A stretch of 64,000 bases of DNA from Thiobacillus denitrificans (GCA_020723405.1 DYIY01000006.1:124001-188000); one strand, 5' to 3'; positions 19,884 to 28,446 are shown, numbered from the stretch's first letter. Program-made: numbers and translations. The notes: generated by a model not told the origin, from the sequence alone.

Positions 19884-19947
19884 AATCCAGGTTGGATTGG
19901 ACAACCCACGAGGCAGACATGGATCAACCGGGCAAGGAGGGCGGGGT

Positions 19948-20430
19948 ATGCCGATGAGCGTCGGCGCTGCCGTGACGGCCGGCCAGGAATCCCTCTGGCA
20001 TCCCAGACTGCTCGGCCACCCCGTTGCCTCAGTTGCTGCCGGCCAGACCCAGGGGGGCCAGGATCGGGTCAGCGTGGCGCCGGCCACCTACATGCTTGCC
20101 GCCCTTCGGGATCATGCCGAGCAGGCCTACAGCCTGGCCCGTCTGGAACGGGACGACAGCCGGGGCCGGCCGGAGCGGGGCGATCCGGAACGCCTGCGCA
20201 AACTCTATCCCCCCTATCCTGAGAGCATTCGGGAACGGGCCGCTTATCTGGAGAAGTTGGCGGGCCTGGGGCAGGTGGATGCCGCCTTGCAACCACCGGC
20301 CTGGCTGGGGGAGGACCAGGCCCAGGGCATGGCCGAGCGCCTGGCCGCCCGTCTGGCCCTGCGTCCCGAGGCAAGCCTGACCCGGCGCCCGGCCGCTGAT
20401 CTCATCACCAACCTGGAAAGCGAAGCGTGA
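19948..20430 (+). CDS. Unknown 160-residue protein, first gene of sigma-54 operon
   Basis: I do not recognise the family. A perfect AGGAGG at 19935-19940 with 7-base spacing fixes the start at 19948. The protein is soluble with no signal peptide, has a Gly/Ala/His-rich first third, and then a helical charged part (residues about 55-120) with LRKLYPPYPESIRERAAYLE. A segment DRVSVAPATYML resembles short motifs seen in flagellar regulators, but this is weak. The GTGA overlap with the FkbM methyltransferase shows translational coupling, so it likely works with the modification enzymes, perhaps as a scaffold or regulator. Confidence 0.7.
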   Translation: MPMSVGAAVTAGQESLWHPRLLGHPVASVAAGQTQGGQDRVSVAPATYMLAALRDHAEQAYSLARLERDDSRGRPERGDPERLRKLYPPYPESIRERAAYLEKLAGLGQVDAALQPPAWLGEDQAQGMAERLAARLALRPEASLTRRPAADLITNLESEA

Positions 20431-21200
20431 ACCCCAACCTGAAGCCCAAGTCCCGCGTCGAGTCCATGGAGAACATCGAGCGCATCGCCAGCCAGTACGA
20501 GATCTCCCTCCAGTTCGTCACGGTCAAGTTTGCCGGCCAGCGGATCAAGTTCGCCATCCCCAACCGCAAGTGCCTGCATTTCGCCCTGAGCATCGAGAAC
20601 CGGGAGCCCATGACCAACAAATGGGTCCTGTCCTTCGCCAAGAGCGACGTGTTCTTCGATATCGGCGCCAACAACGGGGTGTTCGCCCTCATGGCGGCCA
20701 TGGTGCCGGGCTGCCGGGTCTATGCCTTCGAGCCCCATTTCGCCAGCTACTACACCCTCTGCCACAACGTGTTCGCCAACGAACTGCAGGAGCGGGTGTC
20801 CGCCTATCCCCTGGCTGTGTCGGACGGCCTGGGCTTCGGCAATCTGTACCTGTCGGCCATCACCGCCGGCAAATCCCTCAACAACTTCGGCGATGCCCGG
20901 CCCAGCGAGGAAGAGTTGTGGAACGCGGTAATCCCCCAGGCGGCGGTGTCCGTGTCCATCGACGAATTCGTCGCCGCCACCGGGGCCATGCCCAACCACA
21001 TCAAGGTGGACGTGGACGGCATCGAACCCAAGATCGTGGCCGGGGCCCGCAAGACCCTGGCGGACCCGCGCCTGAAGAGCATCATGATCGAGATCGATGA
21101 GCAGGACGAGAACCATCTGGCCATCCACGAGGTCATGAAGGCATCCGGCTTCGGCCGCTTCCTGAAGGACGAGGCCGGCGTGTTCTTCTTCCGGAACTGA
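20427..21200 (+). CDS. FkbM-family SAM-dependent methyltransferase
   Basis: A 257-residue class I methyltransferase. Motif I is FFDIGANNGVFAL (about residues 76-88), followed by VYAFEPH with the acidic residue that binds SAM ribose, and the FkbM signature HIKVDVDGIEPKIVAGA. FkbM enzymes O-methylate sugars and polyketides. The GTG start overlaps the stop of the previous gene, and it is 3 bp from the following radical SAM gene. A similar enzyme of the same length occurs in cluster B. Confidence 0.87.
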   Translation: MNPNLKPKSRVESMENIERIASQYEISLQFVTVKFAGQRIKFAIPNRKCLHFALSIENREPMTNKWVLSFAKSDVFFDIGANNGVFALMAAMVPGCRVYAFEPHFASYYTLCHNVFANELQERVSAYPLAVSDGLGFGNLYLSAITAGKSLNNFGDARPSEEELWNAVIPQAAVSVSIDEFVAATGAMPNHIKVDVDGIEPKIVAGARKTLADPRLKSIMIEIDEQDENHLAIHEVMKASGFGRFLKDEAGVFFFRN

Positions 21201-21203
21201 GCC

Positions 21204-22196
21204 ATGAATCCCCTGGTCGCTCCCCAACGCCTGGCCAAGCTCACCATCGAGATCACCACCCTGTGCAACCTGAAGTGCGCCGGTTGCCCGCGCACCACGG
21301 CCCTGGCCCAGGGGGCCTGGTCGGACCAGCACATTCCCCTGGAACGGTTCCAGCGCATCCTGGACCATCTGCCGCCCACGGAATTCGTCACCCTGCACGG
21401 CATCGGCGAGCCCACCCTGCATCCCCAGTTCGTGGAACTGGTGGCCATGGCCAAGGCCAGCGGCAGGTTCGGGCGCATGAAGATGACCACCAACGCCCTG
21501 TCCCGCACCGTGGACTACTACGCCCAGTCGGTGGCCGCCGGCCTGGACGAGTTCTGGGTGTCGGTGGACAGCCTGGACCAGGCCATCGCCGAACGCATGC
21601 GCTTCGGCACCAAGGTGGAGAAGCTGGAGAAACAGGTGGGCGGCTGCCTGGCGGCGGGCCTGCCGGTGCACATCTCCATGGTGGTGAGCGCGGTGAACCA
21701 TCTGGACATCCCCGCCACCCTGCTCAAGCTCCATGCCCTGGGGGCGCCGCCGGTGCACATGCAGGAGTTCCAGGACTTCGGCGATCCCTACGGGCTCATG
21801 ACCCAGGCCCAGCGGGTGGCCTTCCTCCAGGGGCTGGCCGCCGTGCTGCCACGGATTCCGGGCATGAAGATCGTGCCGCCCAACTTCACCCGCCCCAAGG
21901 GGGACATCTGCACCGCCCCCTGGTTCCGTCCGGCCATTTCCGTGGAAGGCTTCCTCACCCCCTGCTGCACCACCTTCGATCCGGAGCAGTTCGGCCGGGT
22001 GAGCCTGGTGGACATGAGCTTCGAGGAGGCCTGGCGGCAACCGTCCCTGCATGCCTGGATCAAGCGCTTCCTCAGGGATGAGACCCCCATCTGCCACGGC
22101 TGCGGCCTCAATCCCCGGGGCTTCGGCAACAGCCAGGTGCTGGGCCGCTCGGGCAAGACCGGCCAGGAGGCCCACGTCCTCAAGCCGGGCCACTGA
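21204..22196 (+). CDS. Radical SAM protein with C-terminal SPASM-like cysteines
   Basis: A 330-residue radical SAM enzyme with the cluster motif Cys21-x3-Cys25-x2-Cys28 (CNLKCAGC), a GEPTLHP motif in the barrel, and C-terminal cysteines (DIC, CCTTF, ICHGCG) suited to one auxiliary cluster. The substrate is unknown; peptide or sugar modification fits the neighbours. It sits 3 bp after the FkbM gene and 17 bp before the GSCFA gene in the sigma-54-driven operon. Confidence 0.85.
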   Translation: MNPLVAPQRLAKLTIEITTLCNLKCAGCPRTTALAQGAWSDQHIPLERFQRILDHLPPTEFVTLHGIGEPTLHPQFVELVAMAKASGRFGRMKMTTNALSRTVDYYAQSVAAGLDEFWVSVDSLDQAIAERMRFGTKVEKLEKQVGGCLAAGLPVHISMVVSAVNHLDIPATLLKLHALGAPPVHMQEFQDFGDPYGLMTQAQRVAFLQGLAAVLPRIPGMKIVPPNFTRPKGDICTAPWFRPAISVEGFLTPCCTTFDPEQFGRVSLVDMSFEEAWRQPSLHAWIKRFLRDETPICHGCGLNPRGFGNSQVLGRSGKTGQEAHVLKPGH

Positions 22197-22213
22197 AACC
22201 GGAGCAAGACGCC

Positions 22214-23194
22214 ATGTTCTTCAACAAGATCCTCGCCACCGACCACCCCAACAAGAAATGGGAAGTGCTCTACAACAGCGGGGCGCTGACCATCCGCAAC
22301 AACCGCATCTTCCGCCGGGACATGGGTTTCATGACCATCGGCAGTTGCTTCGCCGAGGAGATCCGCAAGGCCCTTACCGCTCGCCAGGTGCTCTGCTACC
22401 CGGAATATCGCAAGATCCGCATCGACCCGGAACGCATGAAGATCGACACCCTGCCGGCCCGGGAGCACATGAACTACTACAACACCTTCTCCATCCGCCA
22501 GGAACTGGAGCGGGCTGCCGGCCTGTGGATCCAGGCGGACGACGACTGCTGGCAGGTGGCCAAGCGGGACATCCAGAACGGCCAGTTCGTGGCCGGCGAG
22601 CACACCCTGTTCCAGGACCCCTACCGCCGCCTGGTGTTCGGCCGGACCCGGGAGGACCTGTTCGAGGCCCTGACCCAGATCAACACGGTACTGCGGGAAG
22701 GCTTCCAGCAGGCCCAGGTCTGCGTCATCACCCTGGGCATGACCGAGGTGTTCCGCAAGAAGAACAACGGCCGGGTGTGCAACCAGGTGCCGGTCTACGG
22801 CGGTGGTTCAGGCCTGCGGGAGACCGAGTTCCACGCCAGCGACTACCAGGAGAACCTGGACAACATGCGGGTGGGCCTCAAACTCCTGAAGGAGATGAAC
22901 CCGGCGGTCCAGGTGGTGCTCACCGTGTCCCCGGTGCCCCTGCATCGCAGCTTCAACCAGCACGACATCTTCGTGAACAACTACGAGAGCAAGTGCACCC
23001 TGCGGGCCGTGGCCGGCCAGATCTGCCGGGAGCACGACTGGGTGCACTACTTCCCGTCCTTCGAGATCGTCTGGGGCATGGGGGCGCCGGCCTACCAGAC
23101 CAAGGACCGCCTGCACGTGAAGGAGGAGGTGGTGGACCGCATCATTGCCGCCTTCATGGACACCCACTTCGTGGCCGAACCTTCCCCGGGTTGA
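22214..23194 (+). CDS. GSCFA-domain SGNH-type hydrolase/acyltransferase
   Basis: A 326-residue protein with the family-naming motif GSCFA at residues 43-47, Ser44 being the likely nucleophile. A C-terminal DRLHVKEEVVDRI provides the Asp/His pair expected of SGNH/GDSL enzymes. GSCFA proteins are often found in polysaccharide or glycan loci, where related enzymes add or remove acyl groups. No signal peptide is seen, so it should act in the cytoplasm before export of its substrate. It closes the four-gene part of cluster A before a spacer and manC. Confidence 0.82.
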   Translation: MFFNKILATDHPNKKWEVLYNSGALTIRNNRIFRRDMGFMTIGSCFAEEIRKALTARQVLCYPEYRKIRIDPERMKIDTLPAREHMNYYNTFSIRQELERAAGLWIQADDDCWQVAKRDIQNGQFVAGEHTLFQDPYRRLVFGRTREDLFEALTQINTVLREGFQQAQVCVITLGMTEVFRKKNNGRVCNQVPVYGGGSGLRETEFHASDYQENLDNMRVGLKLLKEMNPAVQVVLTVSPVPLHRSFNQHDIFVNNYESKCTLRAVAGQICREHDWVHYFPSFEIVWGMGAPAYQTKDRLHVKEEVVDRIIAAFMDTHFVAEPSPG

Positions 23195-23305
23195 GACTTT
23201 TTCTTGCGCAGCGCAATAGAGTCGGGGAATTGTCTAGAATCCCGGCTTTGAGCGGGAACGGCTCCGGCTGTTCCGGTAACCGACAAGACTGAAGCGGAGT
23301 CCTCC

Positions 23306-24721
23306 ATGACCCTTTACCCCGTCATCCTTTCCGGCGGATCCGGCACCCGGCTGTGGCCCCTGTCCCGGGCGGCCCTACCCAAGCAGTTGCTGCCCCTGGC
23401 CGGGGACCGGACCATGCTCCAGGAGACCGTGGTGCGCCTGAAGGGACTGGAAGGGCAGGGCGCGCCCCTGGTCATCTGCAACAACGAGCATCGCTTCCTC
23501 ATCGCCGAACAGATGCGGGAAATCGGCGTGGACCCCCTGGGCATCTTCCTGGAACCCGTGGGTCGCAATACCGCCCCGGCCGCCGCCGTGGCCGCCCTGA
23601 CCCTGCTCAGCAAGGATCCGGACGCGGTGATGCTGCTGCTTCCCGCCGACCACCTGATCGGTGACGTTCCCGCCTTCCACGCTGCCGTGGCGGAAGGCAT
23701 GAAGGCCGTGGTCCAGGGGCGGCTGGTTACCTTCGGCATCGTCCCCGACTCCCCCCACACCGGCTACGGCTACATCCAGCGGGGCGATGCCCTGGACGGC
23801 ACCGCCGCCCGCCAGGTGGCCCGCTTCGTGGAAAAGCCGGATGCCGCCTGGGCCGCCGAATTCCTGGCCAGCGGCGACTACTTCTGGAACAGCGGCATGT
23901 TCCTCTTCTCCGCCCGGCAATTCGCCGACGAACTGGCGCGCCTGCGTCCGGACATCCTGGCCGCCTGCCAGCGGGCCCTGGAAGCCGGCGAGCACGACCT
24001 GGACTTCTGCCGCCTGGACAAAGCCGCCTTCGCCGACTGCCCTTCGGACTCCATCGACTACGCCGTGATGGAAAAGACCGCCAGCGCCGCCGTGGTGCCC
24101 GCCGACATCGGCTGGAACGACATCGGCGCCTGGTCCGCCCTGTGGGACGTGGGCGCCAAGGATGGCGCCGGCAACGTGGCCCGGGGCGACGTCTACCTGG
24201 ACGGGGTGAACAACAGCTACGTGCGGGCCGAGTCGCGCATGGTGGCGGCCATCGGCGTGGACAACCTGCTCATCGTGGAAACCGCCGACGCGGTGCTGGT
24301 GGCCGACAAGAACCGGGCCCAGGACGTGAAGAAGGTGGTGGACTACCTGAAGCAGGCCGGGCGCAGCGAACACGAATTCCACACCCGGGTGTTCCGGCCC
24401 TGGGGCTGGTACGAGGGCATCGACATGGGTGACCGTTTCCAGGTGAAGCGGATCATGGTGAAGCCGGGCCAGAAGTTGTCCCTGCAAATGCACCACCATC
24501 GGGCCGAGCACTGGATCGTGGTGTCCGGCACCGCCCGGGTGACCCGGGACGGCCACGAGGAACTGCTCACCGAGAACCAGTCCACCTACATCCCCCTGGG
24601 CACCACCCATCGCCTGGAGAACCCGGGCAAGATGCCCCTGCACCTCATCGAGGTCCAGTCCGGCTCCTACCTGGGGGAGGACGACATCGTCCGCTTCGAG
24701 GACGTGTACAAGCGCTCCTGA
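23306..24721 (+). CDS. manC: Mannose-1-phosphate guanylyltransferase / mannose-6-phosphate isomerase
   Basis: A bifunctional enzyme for GDP-mannose supply, 471 residues. The N-terminal nucleotidyltransferase begins with the pyrophosphorylase signature SGGSGTRLWPLSRAALPKQ and has FVEKPD; the C-terminal cupin-type isomerase part has QMHHHRAEHWIVVSGTA. GDP-mannose feeds mannose, fucose, rhamnose or perosamine branches of surface glycans. A 111-bp spacer separates it from the GSCFA gene, so it may have its own promoter; its place next to cluster A suggests sugar supply for that system. Confidence 0.95.
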   Translation: MTLYPVILSGGSGTRLWPLSRAALPKQLLPLAGDRTMLQETVVRLKGLEGQGAPLVICNNEHRFLIAEQMREIGVDPLGIFLEPVGRNTAPAAAVAALTLLSKDPDAVMLLLPADHLIGDVPAFHAAVAEGMKAVVQGRLVTFGIVPDSPHTGYGYIQRGDALDGTAARQVARFVEKPDAAWAAEFLASGDYFWNSGMFLFSARQFADELARLRPDILAACQRALEAGEHDLDFCRLDKAAFADCPSDSIDYAVMEKTASAAVVPADIGWNDIGAWSALWDVGAKDGAGNVARGDVYLDGVNNSYVRAESRMVAAIGVDNLLIVETADAVLVADKNRAQDVKKVVDYLKQAGRSEHEFHTRVFRPWGWYEGIDMGDRFQVKRIMVKPGQKLSLQMHHHRAEHWIVVSGTARVTRDGHEELLTENQSTYIPLGTTHRLENPGKMPLHLIEVQSGSYLGEDDIVRFEDVYKRS

Positions 24722-24727
24722 GGCACT

Positions 24728-24749
24728 GCATCACCCCCTGGGGTGATGC
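24728..24749. terminator. Shared hairpin at manC/xerD convergence
   Basis: GCATCACCCC at 24728-24737 pairs perfectly with GGGGTGATGC at 24740-24749. It lies at the meeting point of two convergent genes and covers the xerD stop codon. It has no T-run, so it could be a bidirectional transcription block rather than a classical terminator. Confidence 0.5.
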
Positions 24750-25702
24750 TGGGCGTGCAGGCGCTTCAGCCGCTCCTTGGCCACGTGGGTGTAGATCTGG
24801 GTGGTGGCAATGTCGGCATGGCCCAGCAGGATCTGCACCACCCGCAGGTCGGCCCCGTGATTGAGCAGATGGGTGGCGAAGGCGTGGCGCAGGGTGTGGG
24901 GCGACAGGGCCGAGCGGATGCCCGCCGTCGCCGCGTGGCGCTTGATGAGATACCAGAACATCTGCCGGGTCATGGGGCCGCCCCGTTCCGTGACGAACAG
25001 GGCCTCGCTGCCCCGGCCCTTGAGCAGGACCGGCCGGGCCTCCGCCTGGTAGCGGGCGATCCAGTCCCGGGCTTCCTCCCCCAGGGGCACCAGCCGTTCC
25101 TTGCGGCCCTTGCCCATGACCCGGGCCACCCCGTCGGTGAGGCTCACCGCCGCCAGGGGCAGGCCCACCAGTTCCGAGACCCGGAAGCCGGCGGCGTAGA
25201 GGGCTTCCAGCATGGCCTTGTCGCGCAGGCCCAGGGGGGTGGCCACGTCCGGGGCCGCCAGCAGGGCTTCCACTTCGCTTTCTGAAAGGGTCTTGGGCAG
25301 GGGCTTGGGCAGCCGGGGCGCTTCCACCGTCAGGCTGGGATCGTCCGGGCGCCGGCCTTCCCGGAGCAGCCAGCGGTGGTAGCGCTTGATGGCGGTGAGC
25401 TGGCGGGCCAGGCTGCGGGCGGCGATGCCCTGGTCCAGGGTGCGATGGGCCAGGAAGGCCTGGATGCGGTCCCGCTGGGCCTGGTCCGGGGCGATGTGCT
25501 GCTCCACCAGCCAGGCGAAGAGCTGGGTCAGGTCCCGGCGGTAGCTTTCCAGGGACCGGGGGGACAGGCCGTCCTCCAGCCAGAGGGCGTCGCAGAAGCG
25601 GTCCAGTTCGGCGCTGAAGGGGGCCGGGTCCGGCAACGTTTTTTCTTTGCCCCGGCCCTTCGTCGTTGAAGGGCGGGGCGATTCAGGGGAGGGCGCCTTC
25701 AT
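24731..25702 (-). CDS. xerD: Tyrosine recombinase XerD
   Basis: XerD, with XerC, resolves chromosome dimers at dif during division. The 323-residue protein has an N-terminal SAM-like DNA-binding domain (about 28-115) and the catalytic set Arg174, Lys198, His269, Arg272, His295 and Tyr304 (GFRVSEL, GKGRKER, HTLRH, GHADI, TTQIYTH). The frame is open 92 codons further upstream inside ogt, but ATG 25702 is more natural; the family usually begins near residue 25 of this product, so a later start such as the TTG before PDPAPF is possible. It overlaps the end of ogt by 20 bp. Confidence 0.9.
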   Translation of the reverse strand: MKAPSPESPRPSTTKGRGKEKTLPDPAPFSAELDRFCDALWLEDGLSPRSLESYRRDLTQLFAWLVEQHIAPDQAQRDRIQAFLAHRTLDQGIAARSLARQLTAIKRYHRWLLREGRRPDDPSLTVEAPRLPKPLPKTLSESEVEALLAAPDVATPLGLRDKAMLEALYAAGFRVSELVGLPLAAVSLTDGVARVMGKGRKERLVPLGEEARDWIARYQAEARPVLLKGRGSEALFVTERGGPMTRQMFWYLIKRHAATAGIRSALSPHTLRHAFATHLLNHGADLRVVQILLGHADIATTQIYTHVAKERLKRLHAQHHPRG

Positions 25703-26171
25703 GGCCCAGGAGCCAGCGCTTGATGTCCTGGGAAAAGCCCACCTTGCTGTGCATGAAGCCGCCCAGGCCCCCGTCGGCGGCAATGACCCGGTGGCAGGGG
25801 ATGAGGATGGGCAGGGGGTTGTCGCCCACGGCCTGGCCCACCGCCCGGGCGGCGCTGCCCAGTTCCCGGGCCACGGCGCCGTAGCTGCGGGTCTGGCCGG
25901 CAGGGATGGTTTGCAGGGCTTGCCAGACTTTCTGCCGGAAGGCCGTTCCCCCCGGGGCCAGGGGCAGGTCCCAGACATGGGCCGGGCTGGCGTAGTAGGC
26001 CTCCAACTGGGCGGCGAGATGGTTCACCAGGGGGTCTGGGGAATTCCGGGGCCGGGTGCCGGTGGGCAGGAAGTCCAGGCCAGCGAGCCGGCCCTGGTCC
26101 AGACGCACGCCCAGGGCGCCGAAAGGGGCGCCGCGGGGGGCGGGGAGAATGGCGGTGTAGGCGGTATCCAT
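25683..26171 (-). CDS. ogt: Methylated-DNA-[protein]-cysteine S-methyltransferase
   Basis: A 162-residue suicidal repair protein that takes methyl or alkyl groups from O6-alkylguanine. The active-site motif PCHRV is present with acceptor Cys126, and the helix-turn-helix part around KVWQALQTIPAGQTRSYG is typical. The N-terminal Ada-type domain is absent, so Ogt is the right name. It is co-directional with xerD and overlaps it by 20 bp. Confidence 0.93.
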   Translation of the reverse strand: MDTAYTAILPAPRGAPFGALGVRLDQGRLAGLDFLPTGTRPRNSPDPLVNHLAAQLEAYYASPAHVWDLPLAPGGTAFRQKVWQALQTIPAGQTRSYGAVARELGSAARAVGQAVGDNPLPILIPCHRVIAADGGLGGFMHSKVGFSQDIKRWLLGHEGALP

Positions 26172-26244
26172 GGCGCCATTGTCCCGCCATGCCGGGAAAA
26201 TGGAAACGGCCGCCCGGAGGCGGCCGTGGCGGTGGGGCGGGCGC

Positions 26245-27351
26245 TTACAGGTGGGGCTCGATCATCCGCCGCAGCCATTCGTGGAAGTGGACCATGCCGT
26301 CCTCCGTGGGGGACTGGTAGGGGCCTTCCTGGCTGATGCCCTGCTGGTACAGGGCCTTGCGGCCCTTGTGCATGCCGTAGCAGATGTCGTCGTCCTCGAT
26401 GGCGGTTTCCCGGTAGGCGGCCTGTTCCGCTTCCACGAATTCCCGCTCGAACAGGACGATGTCCTCGGGGTAATAGAACTCCACCACGTTGAGGCAGGAT
26501 TCGATGCCCGTGGGGATGATGTTGCTCACCACCAGGGTGTGGGGATACCACTCCACCATGAGGGTGGGGTAGTAGGTGAGCCAGATGGCGCCATGGGCCG
26601 GGTCCTTGCCTTCGCGATAGCGCTTCACCTGCTGGGACCAGCGGTTGTAGACCGGGCTGCCCGGCCGTTCCAGGTGATCCTTGATGCCCACGGTCTGCAC
26701 CGAATACATCTCGCCGTATTCCCACTTCAGGGCGTCGCAGTCCACGAACTGGCCCAGGCCCGGGTGGTAGGGCACCACGTGGTAGTCCTCCAGATAGACC
26801 TCGATGAAGGTCTTCCAGTTGAAGTTGTACTGGGTGATCTGGGTGCTGTCGTACATGAAGCCGCTGAAATCCAGGTCGGCGGCCACGCCCAGCTTGGACA
26901 GGTCCGTGTGCACGTCCCGGGGGCCGGCGAAGAGCAGGCCGTTCCAGTCGGTGACCCCGGACTTGTTGAGGTGCAGACAGGGATTCTCGGGGAAGTGGGG
27001 GGCGCCCTTGAGCTGGCCCTGGGTGTCGTAGGTCCAGCGATGGAAGGGGCAGACGATGTTCTGGGCGTTGCCCCGGCCCTTCAGCATCTGGGCCTGGCGG
27101 TGCCGGCATACGTTGGACAGCAGCTCCACCCCGTTGGGGTTGTTGACCAGCATGCGGCCGCCGTCATGGAGCCAGTCCAGCACGTGATAGTCCCCCAGTT
27201 CCGGGGTCATGAGCCGATGGCCCACGTAATTGGCCCCGCGCTTGAACAGGAGTTCCATCTCCAGTTCGTAGATCTTGGGGTCGAAATACCAGTGCACTGG
27301 CAAGGCGGGGGAAACCTTGTTGAGCAGCGCCGCGGAAAAGAGTTCGGACAT
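26245..27351 (-). CDS. Rieske non-haem iron oxygenase, alpha subunit type
   Basis: A 368-residue protein with a Rieske 2Fe-2S site (Cys82-x-His84 and Cys101-x2-His104) and a catalytic domain with EDYHVVPYHPGL, giving the mononuclear iron ligands His191 and His196. It belongs with aromatic-ring or choline/carnitine-type hydroxylases. No beta subunit, ferredoxin or reductase gene is adjacent, so its electron donor and substrate are unknown. The frame opens at 27387, but ATG 27351 follows a GGAGGA sequence and gives the usual N-terminus. Confidence 0.85.
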   Translation of the reverse strand: MSELFSAALLNKVSPALPVHWYFDPKIYELEMELLFKRGANYVGHRLMTPELGDYHVLDWLHDGGRMLVNNPNGVELLSNVCRHRQAQMLKGRGNAQNIVCPFHRWTYDTQGQLKGAPHFPENPCLHLNKSGVTDWNGLLFAGPRDVHTDLSKLGVAADLDFSGFMYDSTQITQYNFNWKTFIEVYLEDYHVVPYHPGLGQFVDCDALKWEYGEMYSVQTVGIKDHLERPGSPVYNRWSQQVKRYREGKDPAHGAIWLTYYPTLMVEWYPHTLVVSNIIPTGIESCLNVVEFYYPEDIVLFEREFVEAEQAAYRETAIEDDDICYGMHKGRKALYQQGISQEGPYQSPTEDGMVHFHEWLRRMIEPHL

Positions 27352-27404
27352 GATCCCCGTATCCTCCAAAAAATCCTGACAAAACAAGGGTTAACAAAAT
27401 GGTC

Positions 27405-27434
27405 GTGGGAGGGGGCATTATGCCCCGCCCCCAC
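27405..27434 (-). terminator. Hairpin downstream of nhaR
   Basis: GTGGG-AG-GGGGCAT pairs with ATGCCCC-GC-CCCAC around one base. On the minus strand it lies just after nhaR and is followed by a T-rich stretch (CCATTTTGTT), fitting a terminator between nhaR and the oxygenase gene. Confidence 0.5.
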
Positions 27435-27472
27435 CCCCCGGGCAAGGCGACGAGACGATCAACTTGTCGATT

Positions 27473-28396
27473 TCACGGGGCCTGACGCGGGATGTTGGGA
27501 GGGTCGAAGAGGGAGGCGAGCATGTCCTGGGCCGCTTCGGTGACCGCCAGCACGGCCGGGTGGGAAATGCGCCGCTCCCCGGTCAGGGCATGGAACACGT
27601 CGCGGATGTCCTCGCAGCGCCCCAGTTCCCGGGCGCCGAACTGGGCCTGGATGGCGGTTGACAGCACGGCGGGGGCGGGGAAGATGCCCCGGCCCGCCTG
27701 GCCGAAGGCCATCATCAGGGCCCCGTCGTCGAATTCACCCACCACCCGGGGGGCCAGGCGGCGTTTCTCCAGCCAGGCCTCGATGCGCGGGCGCACGCTG
27801 GCATCGTCACCCGGCAGCAGGAGGGGGGCGCCGTCCAGGCAGGCGGGAAAGGGCGCCGCCAGGGCCACCAGTTCCGGGGCGGCAAAGAAGCCCAGGGCGC
27901 TCTCTCCCAGTTTGTGGCTGTAGCCACGTACGTTGAGGTGGGGGGGGATGGGGCGGTCGGCCAACACCAGATCCAGCCGGTTCAGGGCCAGTTCCGCCAG
28001 CAGGCGATCCAGTTTTCCTTCCCGGCAGACCAGACGAACGGGTTCCGCCAGGTCGGCGGTGGGGGCCAGCAGGCGATAGGCCAGGGACTTGGGCATGACG
28101 TCGGTGATGCCCACCCGGAAGGGCAGGGCAGGGGCCCCTTCCCGGCGGGCCAGGGCCGCTTCCAGTTCGCCCCCCAGGGCAAAGATTTCGTCGGCGTAGC
28201 CCAGGGCCAGACGGCCTGCTTCGGTGAGTTCCAGGTTGCGACCCGCCGGGCGGAACAGGGGCGTGCCCAACTGGTCCTCCAGGAGCTTGATCTGGGCGCT
28301 CACCGTCTGGGGGGTCAGGTGCAGGCGCTCACCGGCCCGGGCGATGCCGCCGCTGCGGGCCACGGTCCAGAAGTAGTGCAGGTGCTTGTAGTTCAC
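27473..28396 (-). CDS. nhaR: LysR-family regulator NhaR
   Basis: A 307-residue LysR-type protein. Its first residues (NYKHLHYFWTVARSGGIARA) and the helix-turn-helix LTPQTVSAQIKLLEDQLG match the NhaR subgroup, which activates sodium/proton antiporter genes in response to Na+ and other targets. No nhaA is in the window. It starts with GTG at 28396 and is divergent from htpX; the shared spacer has repeated TCGAA motifs that could be its binding site. Confidence 0.8.
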   Translation of the reverse strand: MNYKHLHYFWTVARSGGIARAGERLHLTPQTVSAQIKLLEDQLGTPLFRPAGRNLELTEAGRLALGYADEIFALGGELEAALARREGAPALPFRVGITDVMPKSLAYRLLAPTADLAEPVRLVCREGKLDRLLAELALNRLDLVLADRPIPPHLNVRGYSHKLGESALGFFAAPELVALAAPFPACLDGAPLLLPGDDASVRPRIEAWLEKRRLAPRVVGEFDDGALMMAFGQAGRGIFPAPAVLSTAIQAQFGARELGRCEDIRDVFHALTGERRISHPAVLAVTEAAQDMLASLFDPPNIPRQAP

Positions 28397-28403
28397 GGTG
28401 GGC

Positions 28404-28446
28404 TCGAATGATCGAAATAATCGAAGTGTAGATTAGAAATATTCGA
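28404..28446. promoter_or_regulatory. TCGAA repeat cluster between nhaR and htpX
   Basis: TCGAA occurs at 28404-28408, 28412-28416 and 28421-28425, with an inverted ATTCGA at 28441-28446. The spacing of 8-9 bases is close to a helical turn. The surrounding DNA is clearly more AT-rich than the genes. This suits a LysR-type regulator site acting on both divergent genes; the protein that binds is inferred. Confidence 0.45.

Larger units (their letters stand above)
19609..19947. other. 339-bp regulatory spacer with two divergent sigma-54 promoters
   Basis: No protein-coding frame in this spacer is convincing. It carries a sigma-54-type promoter for each direction (separate entries) and short inverted repeats such as GCCAGGGCTTGGC near 19803-19815 and AAAACGCC...GGCGTTTT near 19838-19863. 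The length between the promoters leaves room for enhancer-binding protein sites, which I cannot identify by eye. Confidence 0.6.
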
